A DNA stretch of 64,000 nt from Balanoglossus misakiensis. Taxonomy: Eukaryota > Hemichordata. The stretch covers positions 6,262,001 through 6,326,000 of the forward strand of contig CM082578.2 in NCBI GenBank assembly GCA_040954595.2, given 5' to 3'. Both the position numbers and the translations under genes were made by a program. Position 1 is the stretch's first letter. Each line of letters begins with the position of its first letter. Of this stretch, positions 49,301 through 62,500 are shown one piece after another. Below the pieces are notes generated by a model. It was not told where the DNA came from. It saw nothing but the letters and a program-made list of their open reading frames with translations, and did no database searches.

Positions 49301-52300
49301 GTGAATTCAGGTAAAATCAGTTGAAAGGAATTTTACAGGTGTTTTGTTGATTCAGTGACAATTGTATTAATAATTTACAAATTTCCTCAACCACTAGTTG
49401 TTGAACTAATAATGATGACAAAAATGGAGAATGAAAAATGTCTGTTCCATTCTAAAGAACAAAATTCCTTTTCAATCCATTTCATTTCACTCCATCTAAC
49501 ATACTGGTATTGGTCATCGGACCATTGATTTGAACATGTACACTAAACTGCCAACTGTGAATGAAGCCTGGATTGTTGACAAATTTATACAAATAGTGTC
49601 ACTTACCTGCACACTCAAACTGCCTGGTCTGTTCACCATGCAATCTTCCGATGATCTTCCTCTCCACAAAGACCGTGTGGCCCTCATTCAACCAGAAGTG
49701 TTCCCATGTTTTGTTGGTGACCAAGTTTCCAGTCCAGCTGTGGGCAATCTCATGGGCTGCAACCTTATCAAAGAAAAAATTATAGATATATGTGATGTTT
49801 CTCAACGTAGGTCCTGTGTATGAGCACAAGAGCTATTAAGAGCATACTTCTACTGACATGAGTTAAAAAACACATGTACATGTGAATGTGGCCAATAAGA
49901 AGAAAACAATTGTACTTACATTGACCAGTGACCTATCTCCTGCCTGATAAAAAAAGAAAGAAAATATAGCTGGTGAAATATTAAAAACATGAACACAAAG
50001 AAGGTATGACAATGGTCTCCACGTAATCGATTGATGACCAAATAAATAGTATCGCATCATCAACTTTCATCATTTTCATTTGCGATTCAAAGAATTTATC
50101 AGAAACCAAGAAAATCACATCTGCAAGAATGTGAAAGTCATTTCCTAGACTCTCTCACAGCCAACGGTTGCTACAAGGCTCTTCACATGTCGCACACTGA
50201 TGCGCCCTCAACTGTTTAGAAGATGCACCATGGTGTACATGTTGGGTAGCGAGTTTCCCTTGGCCATTGAGGGCGCACATTCAATCAGACGATAAGTGCG
50301 TAGGTGGCGCGGGGCGAGAGGGGCAGTGAGAGAGTCTTGTCATGTCCATCCCAGTATGTTGATGTGCATCACGTACAAGTACTGTCAATAATCATATTAG
50401 TGTAAAGTGCACTGGGCTTTCCACATATACAATGTATGTTGTGAAACAATCAGTCCCGCTACAGAGTCTGGTGTAACAAGTGCCAGACTTGATATAGCCT
50501 GCGTGGCACTGTGGGCAAATGAATGTCAGAAACATCACACTGGTCACCACCAACCACAAAACATCCAACTTACCACAATGGTCGGCGTAACAAACGTCAG
50601 ACAGGGGTTCTCCATGCCTCCGTACGGGAAAGACGGGGGCAGAATGAGAAGGTCGTATTCACCCCAGACATACGGACCACACAGCTCCTCAGCCGTAGCC
50701 AGGAAATTCTCAGTCTGTGGAACAGTAAAAGTATCAGAACTTTTTTTTTAAATGCAGACTAGAATTCGGAAATCACAGGCAACATTCCATGTGTACACAT
50801 GCCATGTGATCCAAACTCATGCAACAGAAAACCACAGCTGGATTTTGAATCATTGCTATAAAAAACTAAGGGATAAAGGAGTGATTTTGAACAGTATGAC
50901 TTTAAGTTACTTTATGTTTGAAAATTATATCTGCACAAAAACATTTTCATCTAAAAGAAACTCACATCCTGAAATTCAAATGCTCCCAGTTCGACCATCT
51001 CCTTCTCAGACCACACTCTTGACCTTGGGCCAATGACTCTACAAAAATGAACCGAATGTAAAGATTAATAGTGCATATGAGTGACTGTGTTGTCTTTGTG
51101 TACCTCTGTACTACAGTCGAACTTGTCTATTGTAACGACCCAGTCAAAGGACTTTCCTTAGATTATCCTTTATAGACAAGTGGCCTTTACTAGTATAAGC
51201 GTAGACAGGTCAGTTAAAGGGACAAAGTCTCTCTCTCGCTGCCCTTTTTTCCATTAATTATATTTGATACAAGACACGGTTTGTTATTCTACATGTGGAT
51301 ATATAGTGAATGAACGTTCAACCACACACACCTTCCATCCCGCTTGTAGACACGAGAGTGAAAAAACTCGCCAAAATGAATAATCGTTCTTTACCATTTA
51401 TTCATTTTGGGCGAGTTTTTACTCTCATATCATACAAGTGGGATGGAAGTTTTGTGTGGTTGATCATTGATTCACTATATATCCACATTTACATTAACAT
51501 AACCAGTGTCTTGTATCAAACATAATGGAAAAGGGGCAGCTGGAGAGAGACTTTGTCCCTTTAACGGTATACAGTAACCTATGCAAATTTAGCCACAGTT
51601 ACATAGTAATTAGTAGTGACTGTGTGTGTAATGTAAGATTAAACATCACAGGTCACAGCAGTAGGCATATAAAACTTAACAGAAATCAAGAAGTAAGACA
51701 GACCTGCTTTCCAGAGCCCCCACTACAATAGCAATCAGATAGCTGGGTATGGGGATTTTCTGATGAAATTTGTAAGTCCATCTGGTTTTGTCCGAGCCGA
51801 CAGGTTCTTCACCGACCCTCAGAGCACTCATCAGGGCAACCAGCTCCCTGGGCACAGTTATCTGTCACAAGCAAATGTAGAATTCATCAGTATAAACTAT
51901 AGCAAGTTTTGATGAAGGGTTCTTGAAGATTTTACAGAGACACAATTTTCCAGGTCTGTACAAGGTCTGCCCTGCATCATTACCATAAAACAAGGCTTAT
52001 AAATATTTGTCAAAAGCCAGTACTGTAAGCTTTTCTGTTTTCCACTAGAATTTCATTTTGATATACAGAAGGGAGAAAAAAAAAGAATTTTCCTTGTTAC
52101 CTTTGGTTCACTGAGGCATAAAATCTAACCACCAATAAAACAGAAAATATTTTTTAAAAATTAAAATGTCTTACTTTGGCATGATATGTCGACTTGACTG
52201 CAGGTGCATCTTGGCATGGTATCATACTGCGGCAATGGATGGCCTGGTGAAGACAAGAATGGGCACTCATTTAGTAATTTAAAAATTTAGACTACCCGGG

Positions 52301-55300
52301 GTATGACACGTCCCATGGATCTGGCCAGGGCTATGTCACAATTCACTCAATGAGTTGAAAAATTATTACACAAATCATGGTGAAAACAATTAGTGGACAT
52401 GAAAATAGGGTGCACAGGTCTATCTCACGTTCAAAGAATACAACATAACATGTTGCATGATTTCCCTTATTGTTATCTTGTACTCGTGCACTTTCCATTG
52501 TTTACCTGGCATTGACTGAAGAGATATGGATGCTTCTTTCCAGCTGTCTGTTCCGGTGTCAACCACTGCAATGCACTGGCTTTTGGGGAGGTTTCATAGT
52601 GGACACACACAGATGTCGTTGCATCTCTGAAAATACAAGTTCAACACCACGTTACAACACAGCAAGATTTGGGGAACATAACATGATGAAGATCTTTTAT
52701 GTTACATGTATTTGTGTGTCAATGGCCTTGTCAAGTTGTGTATGAAGTTTTCAATACAGCAGTTTTGGCCCAGTTTGTACCAGAACTATTTTAAAAAAAT
52801 GTTACATTACTTTTTACATGACCTGCTAGTACATTGGGGCATATAATATGCAAGTACAGACTGAAAATGGGAAAAAAATTTTTTTTTTCAGAGATATGCA
52901 CTCAACAACCTGTGACACAAAAAATGTCTTTCAGACCAAATCATGAAATGTTACACCTTAAATTCTGACACCTGGCACATGCCCTTTGACCTCTCATGAG
53001 AAAACTAGGTTTCCAAAATGTTTGCTACCAGCAGTTCATGCAGAGATATACAGTACTGTGTACACCCCATATCATCAATGTTTACTCTTTCTATAAGGTA
53101 TCTTATCTCATCAAATGTTGAAATGATTTGAATACAGTGTGGATGCACGTGTGGCCTTTTAGTAACATCCAACATCTACACAATTAAAGCTCCATTAGCT
53201 CTAACTTTTCGCCACATTTTCAGTTTGTTTTGTTTTGTGCATTTACTGCAGCTTGCTATTCAAATTCACAGACACATGATGAAATGCCAAGCTTTTAGAT
53301 TATTTATCAACAAAATATATATGTGTATAGTTAGCATTGTTATTTTGCAATATTTGAATTTAAGTCAGACTAGAATTTATTTGTCAACAATAACAATTGT
53401 TGTTACACACATATACAGGCTATGTTGACAATTGGAGTACTGGGTATATTAGCATGCTGTTTGAGGCAGAGCAAGAAATTGCATTTGGTACACAAAACAA
53501 AAATACTAAAATTAAAGCCAAAAGATACAACTAAATTTATGTCTCTTTTAAGAACCGAGTAAAAAAAAATGTTGTTTCCCATTCTTTCTAAGGGTGTATG
53601 AAACCGAAAATGAAAGTTCATCCTGGGGACAGTGGGGTGTGTATAAATATCCACTAACACTAACAATAAAGTCAGCATTGTCCTGCAAGTCCTGACTAGA
53701 ATTCTTTTGTCAATAATAACAATGGCTGTTTCAAACATACAGCTAAGTTGAGATGTGGAGTATTCGGTTTATATCAGCAAGCTGTTTGGGTTAAAGAAAT
53801 TACATTTGACACACTGAACAAAAATATTAAACAGAAAGCCAAAAGTTACAGCTAAATTATTCCTTTAATTTTAGTCACTCATTATTAAGATCCGAGTAAA
53901 CAAAATCTTGTTTCCCATTCTTTCTAAGGTTGTATAAAACCGAAAATGAAAGTTCATCCTGGGGTGCGTAATATCCACTCCAGACACAAGTCGTATTACC
54001 TCGGCTGATGACCTCGGCAAACTTATACATTTTTCATTTGTACTACTATGCAAAGGGTCTGATGTCTTAACCTTGTCTCATTATGTAATTCAATCACATA
54101 CAAAGGATTTACTGTGTCTGTGTGCATTATGTGTGATAAAATGTAAATGCGTCACTGTGTCCTGGTAACACCATTCCATCACACTATTTATCACACTTAA
54201 AACTCTGGTTAATGAATATCATCCAAATTGTTATGTAGCATCGGAATTTTTTAGTATTATTTGCAAGAAATCAAACAAAACTAGTACTACACTTGATAAC
54301 TTTGAAAACAAAAACTACTGTATGTTAAAATATGACAAAATAATTTTCAGTTTATGTTTTATGATTGACAGTTATAGCACTCACAAAATTCCACAGCACT
54401 GGGGAATTGGATAGCAACCAACTTTCAAGAGTTTCTCATTTGGAATCTGTGATCTTTGTAAATTACCGGTATGTCCACGCCCTCGCTCTCTCAAAATGAT
54501 GAATTATATATTTACCTATCAAGTGGATTCAGAAACTGGATATCTAACGGCGAGCCAAATGGCGACGCTCCTGAACTTCCCACGGTGTAATCCAAAGACT
54601 TGCCGTCTTCGGTCGTTACTCCATTTATTTTCAAGTCCCTCGTGTCTAAAATCTGTCATGATTTACAGGAATTCAAAGGAGGGGAAACAATAAAAAAAGG
54701 TTGGAATTATGTAAATAAATGTGAAGCTGACCCATGGTTAGGAACTGAAACAATGATGGAGAATAAGTATGACTAGTCTACACCGTTGCTATGGCAACGG
54801 ATTTTATCTTTAATTTACAAGTTCAGAGCAGGGCATGAGTCAGGAGTGTGTGGAGACAATGCATTTTACATTCGCATTAAACGTGCATGTACCATTATAC
54901 ATAATTGTAAACATAAACATGTTCAAGATATTAGTGATGAAAAAGAAGATAACATAAATATTCTGGGAGTGGGGAGAGCAAAATCAAAATCATACGTATA
55001 CATCAGACTGAGAGAAAGAGAAAGGAAGGGCCTCGAACATCGCACACCTTCACCGGGCCTCACAACATTTACATGCCCTGAGACGACACTTATGTAGAAT
55101 CAAATTTGGCTACCTGGCTTGCTGATATCAAGACGGGCGCGATAGATATGATGATGATGTGGACAACACATGTTAAATTTCAAAATCTTACCACATGTTT
55201 GACGCCGTCCTCCAAAATCTTTAAATCTAATTTGGCAGTGCCGCCCAGAGTGCGTTTACCGAAGTCAACATCGAGCTGTAAGTCGATATTGGTCGTGGTG

Positions 55301-55368
55301 ACCTCTTGCACGTTGGACAAGGTGTTAGGATCTCTTGTACGATACTCCGCCGACTGCTGTGTAGCCAT
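46332..55368 (-). CDS. LTA4H: Leukotriene A4 hydrolase / aminopeptidase, 18 exons
   Basis: Cytosolic M1-family zinc enzyme; in vertebrates it hydrolyses LTA4 to LTB4 and is also an aminopeptidase. Exons in order: 55368-55192, 54652-54516, 52626-52506, 52243-52175, 51861-51704, 51038-50966, 50714-50574, 49943-49920, 49763-49607, 49298-49273, 48794-48650, 48402-48299, 48111-48035, 47844-47790, 47545-47447, 47181-47099, 46970-46866, 46452-46332. That is 1872 nt, 623 aa (human 611), with every phase closing. Motifs: SQCQAIHCR (substrate Gln), YGGMENP (276-282), HEIAH 304-308 with Glu327 18 residues on (HExxH-x18-E zinc site), SSVPYEKG with proton donor Tyr392, and GRMKF 574-578 (carboxylate-binding Arg/Lys). 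The position of human Tyr378 is Phe387. Exons 8 and 10 are only 24 and 26 nt. The start ATG follows in-frame upstream stops. Confidence 0.97.
47260..47371. mobile_element. Short hairpin element flanked by 8-bp direct repeats
   Basis: Two perfect 26-bp inverted arms, 47274-47299 (GTCGAGGTGCCTCAGAAGGC...) and 47331-47356, enclose a 31-bp loop. AACTCTTA occurs on both sides (47260-47267 and 47364-47371), as an 8-bp target duplication would, which fits hAT-type insertion. It lies in a leukotriene A4 hydrolase intron. It is non-coding, about 96 bp between the repeats, and its superfamily is uncertain. Confidence 0.6.
51112..51213. mobile_element. Partial CAGTCGAACTTGTCT mariner-like MITE
   Basis: TA then CAGTCGAACTTGTCT resembles the left end of the element at 61654-61815 (CAGTCAAACCTGT). 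The interior has TATAGACAAGTGGCC, comparable to the other element's interior. It ends where the TTAA-flanked MITE begins, so that MITE may have inserted into it. The right end was not recovered on the far side. Confidence 0.4.
51214..51564. mobile_element. Complete palindromic MITE with TTAA flanks
   Basis: TTAA at 51214-51217 and 51561-51564 flank an element (51218-51560) that begins AGGGACAAAGTCTCTCTC and ends with the inverse (GAGAGAGACTTTGTCCCT). The whole element is a long imperfect palindrome, with a central GAGTGAAAAAACTCG arm and its inverse. A TTAA duplication is typical of piggyBac-type insertion, but the palindromic TTAAAGGGAC end also allows a TA duplication. It is non-coding and lies in a hydrolase intron between exons 5 and 6. 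Confidence 0.8.
53368..54015. repeat. Two-copy tandem duplication, 326-bp unit
   Basis: Copy 1 (from 53368) and copy 2 (from 53694) share GACTAGAATT, AATAACAAT, GCTGTTTG, AAAGCCAAAAG, TTGTTTCCCATTCTTTCTAA and ACCGAAAATGAAAGTTCATC in the same order. They lie inside a leukotriene A4 hydrolase intron (exons 2-3). The copies have diverged by substitutions and small indels. Confidence 0.75.
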
Positions 55369-56532
55369 CTTTTCTGTAGCAGAAGCAGAAGAGACTTCGA
55401 TGACTGGCGTTCCGGGGGTGCCCAGCTTAGGTAAATGTTAGACACGGTTATTACGGAGTGTTTTATCAGCCGCAAAATGTGACATTTCAACTTATTATGC
55501 AGTTGCCATGTTTTTAAAATGAAAGATTTGTGAAGTTACACGTATAAAAGCACAGGCATAAGATATTTTCTTGTCATATTTTCCCAATAGAGACTGTGCC
55601 ACCCCCTGTCAATGTGCAGCTTGTTCGCGTGAATGGGATTTCAAGATGGCAGCGACGAGTGGGTGAACGTGTAGCAACGATCGGAGTGACCAAAGTTCAA
55701 AATTAGGTTTGTTTGTCGTTCGCATCGCATCTCCAGATGGATCATTTTATAAAAATGCGATTCTTAGCTGTACATACAGCGTCTGCCCGCAAAGTATGCA
55801 CTCAACGCCGTGTCCTACCACAATGCGGAAGTGGATTGCTTTGATCATATACATTTGTGTGGGTACCACACATTTGACAAGAAAGGGGGAGGGTCTGTCG
55901 GATTTTCCTACTGAGTATGCACTTAGGCCCTGATATCATATAGCGTACAATCAGTCATTGAAAAATCTACATCAGTGCTTTCCTGCGCCTGTGAGGCTGT
56001 ACTCGATATGACTGCGGGGGGGGGGGGGGGGGGGGGGGGACGTGACTAGCTATTGCATAATTGATGTGGTATTGCCCTGGACCTGTATCGGTACTTATAA
56101 AGCATTTTCTAACAGACTGCATGACATGAATCTGGTCCAAATTGTCAAGAAAGCTAGACAAACTAGTTATAAAGGACCGTGGATAATTAAGAGACAACAA
56201 ACCATTAAAATAAACCATTTATGCTAGACTCTTTATAATGCCCTCCCCATGAAGTGAAATGGTGACCTGGCCAGTTTCTATAGTCTGGGAGGTGGTCTGT
56301 AAATCAATGTTGAAATGCTCAACGATTGATCAGTGGCTAATTTACACACAAATTCATGTGTCTGATTACTAGTAAAGTTGTGTATATCGACTACTGCGGA
56401 CAATAAAATAATTAGGGTCATTCTTCCCTCATTTTCAGGATGCCGTGAGTGCCTCACAACAAGACAGAATTGTCGATGTGCTAATGGTTATACACACCAG
56501 TGCCTTCCAATCAGAAATGCTCAACATCAAGA
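55369..56532. promoter_or_regulatory. Probable bidirectional promoter and 5' UTR region
   Basis: This lies between the hydrolase start codon (55368, -) and the first confident coding ATG of the right-hand gene (56533, +). TCAAGATGGCAGCGACGAG at about 55641 contains AAGATGGC, the YY1-type motif often found just inside metazoan first exons, so the + gene's first exon may lie near 55.6 kb. A 24-G homopolymer occupies 56016-56039. The exact first exon could not be set: every donor tried near 55.66 kb gives a stop codon in the next exon. Confidence 0.4.
56016..56039. repeat. Poly-G tract (24 G)
   Basis: A pure G homopolymer, a likely site of assembly length error. Confidence 0.9.
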
Positions 56533-59500
56533 ATGCCTTATCCACTGTTTGAATTTGCCACCCTCCTCCGAGTGAGGAGTGGAGCCACGGAGAGGGAAGG
56601 CAGTCATCATTTGGAAAAGCACAGGGAACCGCCAGTGCATTGCCGATTCAGTGCCTTCAAGGAGTGGAAGAAGGAATGTGCAACTTTAACCGCGTTAATG
56701 TGCGATAATGGTAAGTAAGTGTGACCAGTGAGGACTTTCAATCTTTTGGCTTTTTTTTGTATTCAATGCTGGTCACTGCCATATGACACATGAAAGCATT
56801 GTCTTCTAATGGCAAGAGCAGTACATACACAGTTGGAGAGGGGAGGGGGGGGGTGGGCACGGGTTCGTGTCACACCATATGGCCGTAGTGTGTTTGAGCA
56901 AAGCACTCTCTTCTTATTGCTTCTCCAAACCAAGGAGTTAAATAAATGGCTACTTGGTAGGACAGAGATTGTAATACATGTATGTACTGCAGCTGCTGCA
57001 CAAGTGAGCTGTACATGTATTTGCTCCCCAGGAAGTCAAGTTGTAATAGTTTTGATGCAGTGGGGTGCAGGGGTAATGATTGTTAAGTGTAAAAGGTACC
57101 TTGAACTTTACTTGTGGATAAATGTGTTAATTAACACCTCAATATATATCATGTTTATGAACTGTGTGGGAAGTTTGTGTGTGAAGTTATTTTTTCACTG
57201 AATTATTGTGTTTATTTTATACAATGTAGGTTTCCTGCTGTTGCGGTATCTTGAGTATGGCCAAGCTCCAGTTTCAAAACAACTCCAGTGGTTTCAGGTG
57301 AGACTAAAAAACTCATGCAATCACCATTTCTTATTGACAGGGCGAGTGGGGTAAACCAGTCAAAATGATAATCTCATTTGTGAACTTTATATTATTACTT
57401 AAATTAAGTAGACCATGATAAAGCTCAACTCATACTTTTTGTTGCCTCCATCCAGGAAATTTGTCCAAAGTACATGATATTACTCCCAAAAATATGCAGG
57501 CAAACTGCTTAATTTGATTTATGTTGAATTCAAATCCTTTTTCACAACCACAGCATCCAAGCAAGCGAATGGATTGTATGTCGTTTGATCCGAGCGGAGA
57601 ATGGCTGGTGTGTGCTTGCAGTGACAGTACAGTCTGTGTTGTGCCTGTGATGGCCATGATCGGGAAGACAGAGACCAGAGAACAAGTTTGGACGAGAAAA
57701 GACTTCACCATGATTGAACCGACCAACAAAAGGGGTGAGTGCAAATTACCAGGACTGGTGAAAGAATGAGTGCTCATGGGGTGAAAGATAGGCCCTCTAT
57801 GTTTAGCTGTCAAGAAGTAAGATTTTGTGATAATAATGGCGCAGTGGCAAATGTTGATGTTGTATATGAATCTTGACAAATATTCTTTCTACTTTCAGCT
57901 CCTCCTAGAAGCATAGTGTGGTGGCATACTATTGATGATAAGGATGTTGCAATTGTGGGTACAGAGGTAAGTCTTTCACTACAGTCTTGCTACAAAAATA
58001 ATTGAAGACTGCATGATACTATGCAGCTGTGTCTCATTGTCAAAGATTTTCCGACAGCTGTAAACAGTGACAGATGCTTGATGGACTTCAAATTCAAGAA
58101 AGTAAATAAGAACTATGATTTTTTGGTCTTATTCCTCAAGCAGTTGTTGTGAAATATAAAATGTAGATCCTTTTCTCTTTCAGCTTGGAGAGCTGGTGTT
58201 TATTGATTTAGCACTTCGCCAAGATGTCGCAGTGACTGATGTCAAAGATGAGATCTCTTCTTTGGAACTCGCTCAAAATGATCGATGCTCTGTAACGTAT
58301 CTGTTGGTATGAAAATAGTTTGTCATTTATGTGAAGTTTAGTTTCTCAAAATTAGTGATGTTTACTTTATGTTACCACTAATAGTAAAACTTGTATTATC
58401 TGCATGATGAATGGAGTGAAAACAATGTTTTTAGAAGTGTATGATGTACAGTGGTCCAACCTTACCATAGAAAACAATGGGTTTGGGCGGAACCGTGGCC
58501 AGGTGGTGAAAGGGTTAAGTGCTGCCGATACACAAAAATGAACAGGAAATTGACAATCAGATTAAAGTCTGATGTACAAGCAAGAATTCACTTCATCCAT
58601 GCCTTGCATTTGTATTCAACACATGGCAAAAAATAAATTGGGGTAAAAGTTCGCACACTCTACATCAGACTGCTACAGTGATTTAGACCTGGACTCATTT
58701 GTTGCCCAATCTCTGCATTTTCTTTGACAGATCCACACCGTGAGTGGAGGACAGTGGAGGTTGCTTCTGGAACTGCAGCCCAGTCAGTGGAGTGTTGGAA
58801 GTGAACAAATCATGAAGTTAGGTTTTGAAATGCTGGAAGGAAGAGCTATTTGCTTGGAGACATTTCTGCAGTCAGGTAATGCAAGTGTTTTATCTTATGG
58901 GGCAGTAAACTGGTCAGTAATTCCATAAGCCGTTACCTATTCTTTAAATTTATTGGCAAACCAGAAAATGTTGGAAATTTTCAGACTGACATTAAAAAAT
59001 CTTCGCACATTTTCTCCACTTGTTTGTGTTACAGACGAGTTTAGAAGTGATTTTGCTCCAGTTCCATTCAAGCAGTTTTCCAACCAAGTGGTGTTGGCCG
59101 TTCAGAATGCAAAGGGAAGAAACTATGTGGCAGCACACGACAGAGAAACAAACATTTACAAAGTGAGTGACATTATGAACCAAAAGTGGTTTATCTATCA
59201 TTTTATAATACTCCAGAGAAGCCTGTGTAGATAAAGTATTATTATAATACTCATATTACGTAATATAAGGAAATATTTTTGTGTGAGTTTCCTAACCTAG
59301 CGCGTTATGAATCTACATGTAAGTAGGCTTCTAACTGCGTCATTACCATGGGTATTTTACCCAGCTTTTTGGAACATAGGTTGAAGGTATAGTGGTCACC
59401 TATTGGCTACAGTTACCATGGAAAGTTGAGATCTGGCCAATCAAAGATTTTCACTTGGGTGGTTGTCTAAAAAGTTATGCCACCACATTTTCACTACTGG

Positions 59501-62500
59501 ATACACTACACTGTACATGTACACAACAACTGTAAATTTAGATGTGCTTGTATTCCTGTGTAGACCAGGGCAGTACAGTAACACACCTGGTTTCTAGCCA
59601 GGAATAACATCGAGAAAGATTTACAACTAAAGCACTTGTCAAAAGGGCATATTTCAGTGAGCAGAACAGCATGTTTAACTCCTGTGGAACAAAGATGACC
59701 AAAATAATATCAAACTGGAACAACTTTGTTCATGTAATAATAAGAAGTGTTTTTCTTGATTCTCAAGGTGTTTGATGACAGTGTTGATAACTGGTTGCCA
59801 CTGTACGTCTACCACGTCCCAGCAAACTCCAGCCACATCCTGCTGACTGACCGACTCATGTTTGCAGTCATCGGGAATGCTGGAAAGGTCAGTTTCTCAA
59901 CAACTTCTTGCTTTACGCTTCAAGCTGTTTTATGGCCAGTATCTGTTGATATTTTAGTGAGATAGGACCAGGAATACCATTTTTCAAATCCCTGGGCGCT
60001 GAGAGTGTGGTGTCAAGAGTATGGGACAAATAATCCCCAACTAGTGTGAGAAGTATGATCCCAGGTCCTCGGGAGTGTGAGATTGTATTAATCTCAGTTT
60101 ATTTCTACCCATTTCTTGGTCAGTATCACAGCTTGGGAATGATGCCTGTTTAAATATTACTCCTCTTTCCCTCGTTTGGGTGGATGCACCTTTTACAAAA
60201 AATGTTCTACAGACATCCATAGAATTTTATAGCCTATTGAATTTCTATAGAAGTCTATAGAATTTCTATTGACATCTATAGATTTCTCTGTAGTTTTGGA
60301 CCCTTTTTCTATTGAATTCTGTAGATGTATGCTATGGATCATTTTTGTAAGGGAACCCTGCCGAAACCTGCGTAGATTCAGGATTTCTGAAGTATTTGAT
60401 CTGTTTCCTTTTTAGGCCTCGTTGAGCGTCATTTCAAACCAGATGTCCGAAACGTCCTCGCCGAGATTCGACGGCGACACCAACATGGAAGCGATGGTGC
60501 AGATGTTTCCCATCCCAGACGGGGAGAAAATCGTGGGCGTGCACAAGGCGAAATTCCCGTCCACGTACCTGGCAGACAGACTGAAGAAGGAGGCGGAGGA
60601 GAGGGCGGTGGCCGGGAGTCCCAGACGGAAGATTCTGGAATCTAGAATGGCGTCCAGCGATTGGAACTTAGAGCCGCAGAAAGACACGGTCTTGGATGGG
60701 TGTGTGGTGATAACTGATGTTGCCGTGTACCAGTGCAGACCAAGGTGAGGCTCGGTGTGTTTCAGTTTTTGCATGATTGATTGACAGGAAGGAAACAGTT
60801 CTGATTGGTCCCTGTCATTGTAGATGGGCGTGGTTTTGATGAATTTTCATAATTGTAATGTTTTATCAGCGTCAGTATTTCTAAACCATCAGTGCTGCTC
60901 TAACCTACTTAGTCTTAACTGGAGGATTTCTCCAAAGCCATTCTTTTGTAGTTTTATCAGAATTCCTAATTTTAAGACGTTTACTATGTTGAGAGTCACT
61001 TTTTTGCAATGTTATTTGAGTCACAGTCACTGCCTTTGTTTCTGTTTGCTGTCAAACATAACAACACAGTTTTTATATTTGACTGCAGACTTTTCCCCTC
61101 GTCACCATCTTTTCACACATTTATTTTAACTGAAGGGTTTCACCAGAGACGCTATTTCTTCAACTAGCAGTGCAGTACAGCGACACTACACTGGCAGACA
61201 AACTTGGCATCGTTCTGGATCTGGACGTCAATACCCTTTACGAATCAGCAGCTCTGCTTAGACTTTCCAAGGGAGAATTTACCCAAGCCATGAAACTTTT
61301 CAGCCTCTCCAAGGTAAGCTTTAACCCTTTCACCTCTAGTTTCCCCTATAGACCTATAGAGGTCCATTTTTCCCATCGGATACATAGATTTGGACTGAAC
61401 CACGGTGGTGAAAGGGTTAACATGTTGAAAATGGTTCATGTATGTGAAATGTTTTATCAAGATACGTGAATATGTATGTATGTTGGTGAGGATAGATAAA
61501 ACCAGTGTTCTCCCCAAGAATCTCTGATAGCATAGCAGGCCATTTGCATAACAATTAAAGTAACTGTTATGTTTATCAAGTTCTATCATTTTGTCAACAT
61601 TATAAAGAGTAAGTCATAGCCGCTCTTGGGTGAACACTGGCTATAACATGATACAGTCAAACCTGTGTTACGGGCCACCTCTATATAGTGGCCACTTTGT
61701 TACAGTCTCTGTGTTTAATATATGTACATTAATTGACCTGTCTTTAAAGGCGACCTGTCTATAAAGGCTAGTTTAGGAGAGTCTCCTGACTGGCCACTGT
61801 GGACAGGTTTGACTGTAACTGTTGTTTCCATTTCTGGCCATGCAGTGTAACAACATGAAGAGAGTGTCCAGTTTTGCCAAATACGGCCGGATGAAGGAAA
61901 TCCTGACCCATCTCAAATTGGTCTTGAACCGACCGGCCGAACTGTTGCCCAATGAGAGGAAGCAATTGTCCAATCTGGCCGTCCACTGCTACGTGCAACA
62001 AATTGTGGAGTGTCAAGACAGGCATATGGAGAATACGTTCAAGTAAGTTGCAGTGTGTCGATAATTAGGATTAAGTCTCTGGAAAAAAAATGACTCAACT
62101 GTGAGGCGACATGAGATTCATTTCTTGATGGAAAGTTTTTTCAGACATATAGAAGACCCCCCCCCCCCACCCATTGATCTTTGATGTGTTGTTTTTTTGC
62201 AGGCAGTTTTTGACGGACAGCTTTGACTATGATGAAGTGACGACACTGAAGTTACTGGCGGAACATGGCATGTATGAACTGATGATGAACATAGCCAGGG
62301 TGAGTATTGACCCTCAGTGTGTCTTCACAGTCACTGCATTTGCGGCGAGCTCTTATTCCTCAGCAGCATTTCATCTGTAGGCTGCGGAATTTCAGTTTGA
62401 CTAAGAATGCCATATGGGGTGCCAGTTCAGTTTTAGTATTCCCCAGAACATGATCTATTCCCTATGCATATTCATGACTCGTGCAAACCCTATAGCTGGA

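Noticed and set aside
46332-55368. First impression of a puromycin-sensitive aminopeptidase
   Set aside because: [33 protein letters not shown] and the C-terminal GRMKF region are specific to leukotriene A4 hydrolase.
61147-61180. Upstream acceptors for the exon ending at 61313
   Set aside because: AG sites at 61146, 61148, 61167, 61170 and 61175 put the exon in a wrong frame with early stops; only 61181 keeps the phase.
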